This document shows positions 1 to 4,896 of a stretch of DNA of 6,305 nucleotides, one piece after another. The position numbers were made by a program, and so were the translations under genes. Source of the DNA: Pseudomonadota bacterium (GTDB lineage Bacteria > Pseudomonadota > Alphaproteobacteria > Rhizobiales > Devosiaceae); contig JAEYTY010000146.1 in assembly GCA_023433775.1 (NCBI GenBank), positions 1-6,305 of the forward strand, in the 5' to 3' direction. Position 1 is the first letter of the stretch; the number at the start of each line of letters is the position of its first letter. The notes under the pieces were generated by a model. It saw only the letters and a list, made by a program, of their open reading frames with translations, did no database searches and had not been told where the DNA came from.

Positions 1-892
1 GTTCCAGTCGCGCCTGATATGGATGAATGACGAGCCGGCTTATCAGGGCCGCTCCTATCTCCTCAAGATCGGCGCCCAGACGGTGCCCGCCACCATCACC
101 GATCTCAAATTCCGCACCAATGTGAACACGCTGGAGCAGACGGCGGCCAGCAAGCTTGATCTTAACGAAGTTGGCACGGTCACAATCGCGACTGACCGGC
201 CCATCGCCTTTGACCCCTATGCCAGCAATCCGCTGACTGGCGGCTTCATCCTGATCGACCGCCTGACCAACGCCACGCTCGGTGCCGGGACGATCGAATA
301 TGGTCTGCGCCGTGCGCAAAACCTGACCTATCAGTCCTTTGACGTGAACCGCGACGTCCGCGCCAAAATGAAGGGGCAGGAGCCGCGCATTGTCTGGTTC
401 ACGGGCCTTTCAGGCTCCGGCAAATCGTCCATCGCCAACCTTCTCGAAAAGCGGCTCACCGCCGAAGGTCGTCACGCCTATATTCTCGATGGCGACAATG
501 TCCGCCATGGTCTAAACAAGGACCTCGGCTTTACCGAAGCGGCGCGCGTCGAAAATATCCGCCGCGTTGCTGAAGTCGCCAAGCTGATGGCCGATGCCGG
601 GCTGATCGTGCTCGTCTCTTTCATCTCCCCTTTCCAGAACGAACGTCGTCTGGCGCGCGAGATCGCGGGCGATATCAGCTTTGCCGAGGTCTATGTCGAT
701 ACGCCGCTCGAAGTCTGTGAGGCCCGCGATCCAAAGGGGCTCTACAAAAAGGCACGCGCTGGCGAGATCAAGAATTTCACCGGCATTGACTCGCCGTTTG
801 AAGCGCCCACCAATCCTGAGCTCGTGCTGCATGGCGCCGATGAAGATGTGCTGGCCTTGGCTGACAAGCTTCACGACTGGCTGAAAATCTAG
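1..892 (+). CDS. cysNC: Bifunctional sulfate adenylyltransferase subunit 1 / adenylylsulfate kinase, 3' part (5' end outside window)
   Basis: The reading frame is open from the window edge (first full codon at base 2), so this is the C-terminal part of a longer gene; the ATG at 23 is internal. Counting from that Met, residues 1-110 look like the C-terminal beta-barrel domain of CysN, the GTPase that drives ATP sulfurylase (sulfate + ATP to APS). Residues about 120-289 are a complete APS kinase (CysC), which phosphorylates APS to PAPS. Visible CysC motifs are the Walker A loop GLSGSGKSS (128-136), DGDN followed by RHGLNKDLGF (156-170), the FISPF segment (200-204) and a lid-like stretch with DPKGLYKKARAGEIKNFTG (236-254). 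Fused CysN-CysC proteins are common in alphaproteobacteria and act in the cytosol with CysD, whose gene is expected upstream and out of view. The stop is TAG at 890-892. The fusion and both domain identities are clear; only the N-terminus is unseen. Confidence 0.95.
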   Translation, partial: FQSRLIWMNDEPAYQGRSYLLKIGAQTVPATITDLKFRTNVNTLEQTAASKLDLNEVGTVTIATDRPIAFDPYASNPLTGGFILIDRLTNATLGAGTIEYGLRRAQNLTYQSFDVNRDVRAKMKGQEPRIVWFTGLSGSGKSSIANLLEKRLTAEGRHAYILDGDNVRHGLNKDLGFTEAARVENIRRVAEVAKLMADAGLIVLVSFISPFQNERRLAREIAGDISFAEVYVDTPLEVCEARDPKGLYKKARAGEIKNFTGIDSPFEAPTNPELVLHGADEDVLALADKLHDWLKI

Positions 893-905
893 CAAGCCTT
901 TTGGC

Positions 906-927
906 GCGGCGACCACTTGGTTGCCGC
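906..927. other. Hairpin-forming inverted repeat between cysNC and the dehydrogenase gene
   Basis: Bases 906-914 (GCGGCGACC) can pair with 919-927 (GGTTGCCGC) around a 4-base loop, giving a 9-bp stem with one G-U pair. It lies 14 bases after the cysNC stop. No T-run follows on either strand, so it is not a standard intrinsic terminator. It could be an mRNA 3'-end stabilising stem, a weak attenuator, or chance in G+C-rich DNA. Confidence 0.3.
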
Positions 928-958
928 CCGGCCCCGGCTGTGCAAACCTCGGCGCAAT

Positions 959-979
959 GATTTGCCTGAGGATTTGCCT
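959..979 (+). repeat. 9-bp direct repeat (GATTTGCCT) bracketing the ribosome binding site of the dehydrogenase gene
   Basis: GATTTGCCT occurs at 959-967 and again at 971-979, separated by GAG. The second copy ends directly before the ATG at 980. The Shine-Dalgarno core GAGGA (968-972) is formed by the GAG spacer and the first bases of the second copy, with 7 bases to the start. The 12-base period could reflect a small slippage duplication that created or strengthened the ribosome site, or a tandem binding site for a regulator or RNA-binding protein. The repeat is seen directly; any function is inference. Confidence 0.55.
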
Positions 980-2107
980 ATGAAGACCCGTGCCGCCGTC
1001 GCCTTTGAAGCTGGAAAACCGCTGCAGGTTGTGGAGGTCGATCTCGAAGGCCCCAAGGCCGGTGAGGTTCTGATCGAGATCAAGGCGACCGGCATTTGCC
1101 ACACCGACGATTTCACGCTGTCAGGTGCCGATCCCGAAGGTATTTTTCCCGCCATTCTGGGCCATGAAGGGGCAGGGGTGGTCATCGAAGTCGGCCCCGG
1201 CGTCACTTCGCTCAAAAAGGGCGACCACGTTATTCCGCTCTACACGCCTGAATGTCGCGAGTGTCCGTCCTGCCTCAGCCGCAAGACCAATCTCTGCACC
1301 GCCATTCGCGCTACCCAGGGGCAGGGATTGATGCCTGATGGCACATCGCGCTTCTCTTATCAGGGCAAGCCGATATTCCACTATATGGGCTGCTCGACCT
1401 TCGCCAATCACACGGTGCTTCCGGAGATTGCTGTGGCGAAAATTGATCCGGCGGCTGCCTTCGACAAGGTCTGCTATGTCGGCTGCGGCGTGACCACGGG
1501 CGTTGGCGCAGTCATCAATACGGCCAAGGTGGAGCAGGGCGCGACGGCCGTAGTTTTCGGCCTGGGCGGCATCGGGCTCAATGTCATTCAAGGTCTGCGC
1601 CTTGCCGGTGCGGACATGATCATTGGCGTCGACCTCAATAATTCCAAGAAGGGATGGGGCGAGCGCTTCGGCATGACCCATTTCGTCAATCCCAAGGAAA
1701 TCGAGGGCGATATTGTGCCCTATCTCGTCAATCTCACCAAGCGACGGGGCGACCAGATCGGCGGGGCGGACTACACGTTTGACTGCACCGGTAACACCGC
1801 GGTTATGCGTCAGGCGCTCGAATCAAGCCATCGCGGCTGGGGCAAATCGGTGGTGATCGGCGTTGCTGCGGCTGGTCAGGAAATTTCGACCCGACCCTTC
1901 CAGCTGGTTACGGGACGCACATGGATGGGCACGGCCTTTGGCGGCGCCCGCGGTCGCACCGATGTGCCCAAAATTGTCGACTGGTATCTCGACGGCAAGA
2001 TCGAGATCGACCCGATGATCACTCACACATTGCGGCTTGAGGACATCAACAAGGGTTTTGATCTGATGCGGGCTGGCGAGAGCATTCGCAGCGTTGTCAT
2101 CTTCTAA
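980..2107 (+). CDS. frmA: S-(hydroxymethyl)glutathione dehydrogenase / class III alcohol dehydrogenase
   Basis: This is a zinc- and NAD-dependent cytosolic enzyme that oxidises S-hydroxymethylglutathione (formaldehyde plus glutathione) to S-formylglutathione; class III ADHs can also reduce S-nitrosoglutathione. At 375 residues it has the family length. Catalytic-zinc ligands are C40, H62 (in GHE) and C169. Structural-zinc cysteines are C92, C95, C98 and C106. R110, equivalent to human ADH5 Arg115 that binds the substrate carboxylate, is present in the IRATQG segment. The Rossmann motif GLGGIG is at 195-200 and the NAD-ribose Asp is D218. ATG 980 is chosen because GAGGA lies 7 bases upstream and the family N-terminus (KTRAAVAFE) begins there; a TTG at 917 would add 21 residues with no family resemblance. 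No formylglutathione hydrolase or FrmR-type regulator gene is in view. The symbol follows E. coli usage; adhC, adhI and flhA are used for the same family elsewhere. Confidence 0.96.
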   Translation: MKTRAAVAFEAGKPLQVVEVDLEGPKAGEVLIEIKATGICHTDDFTLSGADPEGIFPAILGHEGAGVVIEVGPGVTSLKKGDHVIPLYTPECRECPSCLSRKTNLCTAIRATQGQGLMPDGTSRFSYQGKPIFHYMGCSTFANHTVLPEIAVAKIDPAAAFDKVCYVGCGVTTGVGAVINTAKVEQGATAVVFGLGGIGLNVIQGLRLAGADMIIGVDLNNSKKGWGERFGMTHFVNPKEIEGDIVPYLVNLTKRRGDQIGGADYTFDCTGNTAVMRQALESSHRGWGKSVVIGVAAAGQEISTRPFQLVTGRTWMGTAFGGARGRTDVPKIVDWYLDGKIEIDPMITHTLRLEDINKGFDLMRAGESIRSVVIF

Positions 2108-2109
2108 TC

Positions 2110-2138
2110 TTGACATCCTGCCACCTGTCGCCTAATTT
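2110..2138 (+). promoter_or_regulatory. Probable sigma-70 promoter of the RES-Xre module
   Basis: TTGACA at 2110-2115 is a perfect -35 consensus, followed after 17 bases by TAATTT at 2133-2138, a weak -10 (3 of 6 to TATAAT). The -35 starts two bases after the dehydrogenase stop, so the promoter fills the short gap before the antitoxin. Transcription should start near 2145, inside the palindrome at 2140-2151. This is sequence-based and not tested. Confidence 0.55.
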
Positions 2139-2139
2139 G

Positions 2140-2151
2140 CGTCACGTGACG
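2140..2151. promoter_or_regulatory. Perfect 12-bp palindrome, candidate antitoxin operator
   Basis: CGTCACGTGACG is fully self-complementary. It begins one base after the proposed -10, covers the expected start of transcription, and its last G is the first base of the Shine-Dalgarno GGAGG (2151-2155) of the antitoxin. Toxin-antitoxin operons are typically repressed by the antitoxin or the complex binding a palindrome in this position. The palindrome is seen directly; the operator role is inference. Confidence 0.6.
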
Positions 2152-2160
2152 GAGGTTTCC

Positions 2161-2637
2161 ATGCCCGGTTTTGCTGAAGCTGCTCAGACCCCATTTGAAG
2201 TTGCCAATCCGGCCAGCGAGTTGCTCGGTGGCCGGCGCATTCTCAAGCAGGCGGTTCATTCGCCGCTGGAAGCACACGCGCTGATTTCTGCCGGTCTGCC
2301 CGGAGAGGCACTAACCTTTCTCGAAACGCAGCTCACTGTCCTTGATGCAATTGCCTTCGAAAAGGCCATCGGTATGAGCCTGCGGACCGTTCAACGCCGC
2401 AAGGCTGATCCAAGTCAGCCCCTCAATCTCGAACAGAGCGGGCGGACATGGAAATTCGCTGAAATCCTTGCCCAGGCAACGGCCATTTTCGGTAGCCAGA
2501 CCGCTGCAGAACACTGGCTTGAAACACCCGCCATGGCCCTTGATGGCCACCGCCCTCTCGATCTGCTCTCCACCCCTGCCGGGGTCGAACTCGTCGAAAC
2601 ATTGCTCGGCCAGATGGAGTATGGGGTCTATGTGTGA
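2161..2637 (+). CDS. Xre/MbcA/ParS-type antitoxin of a RES-Xre toxin-antitoxin module
   Basis: This 158-residue protein has two parts. The N-terminal to middle region is Xre-like and helical, with a helix-turn-helix-like stretch around 64-82 (AFEKAIGMSLRTVQRRK). The C-terminal part (about 97-158) matches the toxin-binding DUF2384 pattern: FAEILAQATAIFGS, then AEHWLETPAMALDGHRPLDLL, then a short helix ending in MEYGVYV. Antitoxins of this family neutralise an adjacent RES toxin by masking its active site and usually repress their own promoter. ATG 2161 has a strong GGAGG (2151-2155) five bases upstream; the in-frame TTG at 2110 is part of the -35 box and is not a start. The gene ends TGA at 2635-2637, overlapping the toxin start by 4 bases. 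The partner gene makes the family call firm; the DNA target is inferred from the palindrome just upstream. Confidence 0.9.
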   Translation: MPGFAEAAQTPFEVANPASELLGGRRILKQAVHSPLEAHALISAGLPGEALTFLETQLTVLDAIAFEKAIGMSLRTVQRRKADPSQPLNLEQSGRTWKFAEILAQATAIFGSQTAAEHWLETPAMALDGHRPLDLLSTPAGVELVETLLGQMEYGVYV

Positions 2638-3143
2638 CCAGCCTTTCTGAAGCGCTGGGCTGGAACAAGCTTATCGCCTGGCGCCTCGATCCTCTACAAT
2701 TTGCGCCCACGTGGGACAGCGGAGAGGGTGCCTTTCGCTTTGGCGGGCGCTGGAACAGGCCTGGCCTGCGCGCGGTTTATTCGTCACGCGATCCCGCTAC
2801 CGCTATCCTCGAAGTGGCCGTCCACAAGGGTTTTGAGGCTCTTGATCGTGTCCCGCATGTCTTGACCGGCTTTCGCGTCACCGACCCTAGCCAGGTTCAT
2901 GTTTTGCCTGCCAAAGCGCTGCCGGATCTAAAGTGGCTCTCATCCGGCCTGCCATCTGTTACCCAGCAGGATTATGGCAATCTCCTGCTCGACAATCATC
3001 CCTTCGTGCTTCTGCCCAGCGTCGTTTCCCGGCACAGTTGGAATCTGGTGTTCACGGCGTCTGCTGCTCAAGGGCGTTACGACGTCATTTCTCAGGAGAC
3101 CTTTATGCTGGACACGCGGTTGCACCCGCAGCAAAAGCTCTGA
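2634..3143 (+). CDS. RES-domain toxin (NAD+-consuming or ADP-ribosylating family)
   Basis: This 169-residue protein carries the RES family hallmarks: WRL with R17, GGRWN with R39, VYSS (48-51), ILE with E60, and LLPS with S129, the Arg-Glu-Ser set that names the domain. Characterised relatives include MbcT (NAD+ phosphorylase) and ParT (ADP-ribosylates Prs); sequence alone does not say which activity applies. After S129 the usual NxLLNPxHP segment is replaced by WNLVFTASAAQGRYDV (136-151), a divergent C-terminus. The start is GTG at 2634, overlapping the antitoxin stop as GTGA, which points to translational coupling and keeps antitoxin synthesis first; a weak GGGG (2623-2626) lies 7 bases upstream. 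Length and frame are intact, so it is probably functional. Confidence 0.9.
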   Translation: MTSLSEALGWNKLIAWRLDPLQFAPTWDSGEGAFRFGGRWNRPGLRAVYSSRDPATAILEVAVHKGFEALDRVPHVLTGFRVTDPSQVHVLPAKALPDLKWLSSGLPSVTQQDYGNLLLDNHPFVLLPSVVSRHSWNLVFTASAAQGRYDVISQETFMLDTRLHPQQKL

Positions 3144-3146
3144 GCT

Positions 3147-3611
3147 ATGGCTGATCCCAAAATCTTCATCGACGCTGATGCCTGTCCGGTCAAGGCCGAG
3201 GCTATCAAGGTGGCCGAGCGGCTTGACTTGGTCATTACGCTCGTCAGCAATGGCGGCGTTCGGCCTTCACGTGATCCGATGGTGCAGGTGGTGGTGGTGC
3301 CCTCGGGCGCCGACGCTGCGGATGACTGGATCGTCGACCACGCGCAGGCCAATGACATTGTGCTGACCGCTGATATTCCGCTCGCCAGCCGTGCCATCGA
3401 CAAGGGCTGCCATGTGCTGGGCTTTGCCGGTAAGCCGTTCACACCCGCGTCCATTGGTATGGCGTTGGCCATGCGCGATCTCAAGCAGCATCTGCGCGAA
3501 ACGGGCGAGATTTCCGGCCACAATCCGGGCTTCCGCCCGGCCGACCGCTCCGCCTTTCTCAGCGCGCTGGACACCCTGTGCCGCCAAGCTAAATCTTTGG
3601 CTGGTAAGTAG
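3147..3611 (+). CDS. UPF0178 (DUF188) family protein, YaiI/YqxD-like
   Basis: This 154-residue protein has family length. It shows the N-terminal FIDADACPVK signature (D9, D11, C13), SNGGVRPSRDPMVQVVVVPSGADAADDWI with D59, D60 and W61, LTADIPLA (D76), and the late GFRPADRSAFLSALD motif (128-142). The family is widespread but its biochemical role is not settled; it has been grouped with PIN-like nuclease folds through its conserved acidic residues. The ATG is 3 bases after the RES toxin stop and has no convincing Shine-Dalgarno site, so translation probably depends on reinitiation after the toxin. That tight spacing suggests one transcript with the toxin-antitoxin pair. No terminator is visible in the 44 bases after it. 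Confidence 0.92.
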   Translation: MADPKIFIDADACPVKAEAIKVAERLDLVITLVSNGGVRPSRDPMVQVVVVPSGADAADDWIVDHAQANDIVLTADIPLASRAIDKGCHVLGFAGKPFTPASIGMALAMRDLKQHLRETGEISGHNPGFRPADRSAFLSALDTLCRQAKSLAGK

Positions 3612-3641
3612 TTCTTAAGTCTTTGTGAGCGGATTATTTAC

Positions 3642-3647
3642 CATAAT
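3642..3647 (+). promoter_or_regulatory. Possible -10 element (CATAAT) before the deacetylase gene
   Basis: CATAAT matches 5 of 6 of TATAAT and sits in the only A+T-rich patch of the 44-base gap. No good -35 exists at 16-18 bases upstream; TTGTGA at 3623-3628 is only 13 bases away. If used, transcription would start near 3654-3656, at or beside the first GTG of the gene, implying a leaderless or very short-leader message from that start. Weak evidence. Confidence 0.3.
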
Positions 3648-3655
3648 CGCAAATT

Positions 3656-4573
3656 GTGGAGCGCAGTTCTCGTTGTGCTTCAGGTGTGTCCGTGCGGTTG
3701 TTGCGTCTGCTTGCTGTTGTCGGCCTCCTGGGCGTAACCCTGGGTGCTTGTGCCCGCCCGCCCAGTTCTGATCATGCCAGCGGGCCAGCCGCGCGGCGCG
3801 ATGCGATGATTACGGCCAGCACGGCCCGCATGATCCCGGCGCGGTACGAGCAGGCCATGCCCGCCGCGATTTTCAATCATTCCACTTTGGCCGGACGCAC
3901 GCTCGCAGTGGCCAGCACGTCTGACATCATCCTGCGCCCGGGCGAAGTGGTGCTGACCTTTGACGATGGCCCGCGTCCCGGCAAGACAATGGCCATTCTT
4001 GATGCGCTGGATGCGCGGGGCGTGAAGGCAACTTTCCTCATGCTGGGCTCCGCCGCCAAGGCGCATCCCGAGCTTGCCCGTACCGTTGCGCTACGCGGCC
4101 ACACCGTAGGCAGCCACACCTTTGATCACGTCGATCTCAGCAAGGTCTCCCGGCAGGAGGCCATGGATGAGGTGGCGCGGGGTGAAGAGGCTGTTGCCAG
4201 GGCGCTGGAGGGCGCGGGGCAGGGCCTCTCGCCATTCTTCCGCTTTCCATACCTGGCGCAGTCAGGCTTTCTGCGCACGAGCCTGCAGCAGAGCGACATG
4301 ATCATTCTCGACGTCGATATCGACAGCAAGGACTACTACAAGGAATCGGCCGCTGCCGTTTCCGCCCGCACACTCGCGGCGCTCGATGCGCGCGGTAGTG
4401 GCGTCATTCTCTTCCATGACATTCACCAGCGCACGGTAGACATGCTGCCAGACTTTCTGGTCGAGCTTGAGGCCCGGGGCTACAGCGTCGTCCGTCTTGT
4501 GCCGCGCGAGCCGGGTGTGTTTGGCCGGAGCGTGATTACGGCCGAGGCGGAGAATCTGCGCGGCGCGTACTAA
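3656..4573 (+). CDS. Polysaccharide deacetylase (NodB domain, carbohydrate esterase 4-like), predicted lipoprotein
   Basis: The catalytic domain spans about residues 97-285 (numbered from GTG 3656). It has the CE4 motifs in order: TFDDGP with D103/D104 (base and metal), SHTFDH with metal ligands H154 and H158, FFRFPY (R196, P198, Y199), LDVDIDSKDYY (218-228) and LFHDIH with H254. It should remove acetyl groups from an envelope polysaccharide such as peptidoglycan, chitin-like or exopolysaccharide; the substrate cannot be read. Ahead lies a hydrophobic signal ending in a lipobox LGAC (C32), so the mature protein is probably a lipid-anchored periplasmic lipoprotein; Ala after the Cys favours outer-membrane sorting. 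The start is uncertain: GTG 3656 gives 305 residues, while GTG 3686 (MSVRLLRLL...) or 3692 give more typical 20-22-residue signals. None has a good Shine-Dalgarno site. The gene converges on the next gene with an 8-base gap. Confidence 0.9.
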   Translation: MERSSRCASGVSVRLLRLLAVVGLLGVTLGACARPPSSDHASGPAARRDAMITASTARMIPARYEQAMPAAIFNHSTLAGRTLAVASTSDIILRPGEVVLTFDDGPRPGKTMAILDALDARGVKATFLMLGSAAKAHPELARTVALRGHTVGSHTFDHVDLSKVSRQEAMDEVARGEEAVARALEGAGQGLSPFFRFPYLAQSGFLRTSLQQSDMIILDVDIDSKDYYKESAAAVSARTLAALDARGSGVILFHDIHQRTVDMLPDFLVELEARGYSVVRLVPREPGVFGRSVITAEAENLRGAY

Positions 4574-4581
4574 CCTAGTCG

Positions 4582-4785
4582 CTACTTCCAGCCGCTATTA
4601 GCGCGGTCAAAACCGAAGAAGTCTTGCAGGGCAAAAACGGCCCTCTGCCAGAGCCGGTCATTCTCAGGGACGAATCTGCCATTGGCGGTGACGGCGTATC
4701 CCGCCAGCATCTGCTCGGCCAGACGTTTGCCCTCACGGACGATGAGCCGCTCTTCAAGGGTCAGTCCTGAGGATGGTACGCGCAT
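4582..4785 (-). CDS. Small hypothetical protein, 67 residues
   Basis: I do not recognise this protein. The minus-strand ATG at 4785 is preceded by GAGG (4795-4792) with 6 bases spacing, a good ribosome site; a GTG at 4797 would add four residues but lies within that site. The protein is amphipathic and mainly helical, with EERLIVREGKRLAEQMLAGY (11-30), then NGRFVPENDRLWQRAVFALQDFFGF, ending in GWK. It has no signal peptide, membrane segment or cysteines. The composition and ribosome site look genuine, and no other gene competes for this span. It runs in the same direction as the upstream oxidase gene, 111 bases after its stop, so it could share that transcript or have its own promoter. Its stop lies 8 bases from the stop of the convergent deacetylase gene. 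Confidence 0.65.
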   Translation of the reverse strand: MRVPSSGLTLEERLIVREGKRLAEQMLAGYAVTANGRFVPENDRLWQRAVFALQDFFGFDRANSGWK

Positions 4786-4793
4786 GGCAGGCC

Positions 4794-4809
4794 TCACTAT
4801 GGTTAGTGA
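4794..4809. promoter_or_regulatory. 16-bp inverted repeat overlapping the ribosome site of the small gene
   Basis: TCACTATGGTTAGTGA has perfect 6-base arms around a 4-base centre. On the minus strand its promoter-distal arm runs into the GAGG that serves the ATG at 4785. It could be an operator, or fold in RNA and hide the ribosome site. The arms are short and a chance occurrence is possible. Confidence 0.35.
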
Positions 4810-4896
4810 AACCTTAACGGATCAGGCGCGGCACGTCCAAAGGCACTTGCCGGAATGGTTTATTTCGGCGCGGCTGGCAGAAATTGGCGGTGAAAA

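Noticed and set aside
906..927. Intrinsic terminator after cysNC
   Set aside because: The stem is good but no T-run follows on either strand; recorded only as a hairpin.
917..979. N-terminal extension of the dehydrogenase from a TTG at 917
   Set aside because: The extra 21 residues do not resemble the family, and the ATG at 980 has a proper ribosome site.
512..1102. 196-residue open frame on the minus strand opposite cysC and the start of the dehydrogenase
   Set aside because: It is antisense to two genes with clear motifs, has no recognisable domain, and arises from the G+C-rich third-position bias of the real frames.
1121..1681. 186-residue minus-strand frame opposite the dehydrogenase
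   Set aside because: It is fully contained antisense to a conserved enzyme; composition and lack of motifs indicate a shadow.
2706..2715. Palindrome CCCACGTGGG inside the toxin gene as a second antitoxin operator
   Set aside because: It shares only the CACGTG core with the upstream palindrome and lies within coding sequence; such 10-base palindromes occur by chance.
3267..3274. Palindrome TCACGTGA inside the UPF0178 gene as a further operator copy
   Set aside because: It is short, lies in a conserved coding segment (PSRDP), and has no promoter nearby.
4588..4605. Small stem CGCT-ATT-AGCG as terminator for the convergent genes
   Set aside because: The stem is only four base pairs, with no T-run after it on either strand.
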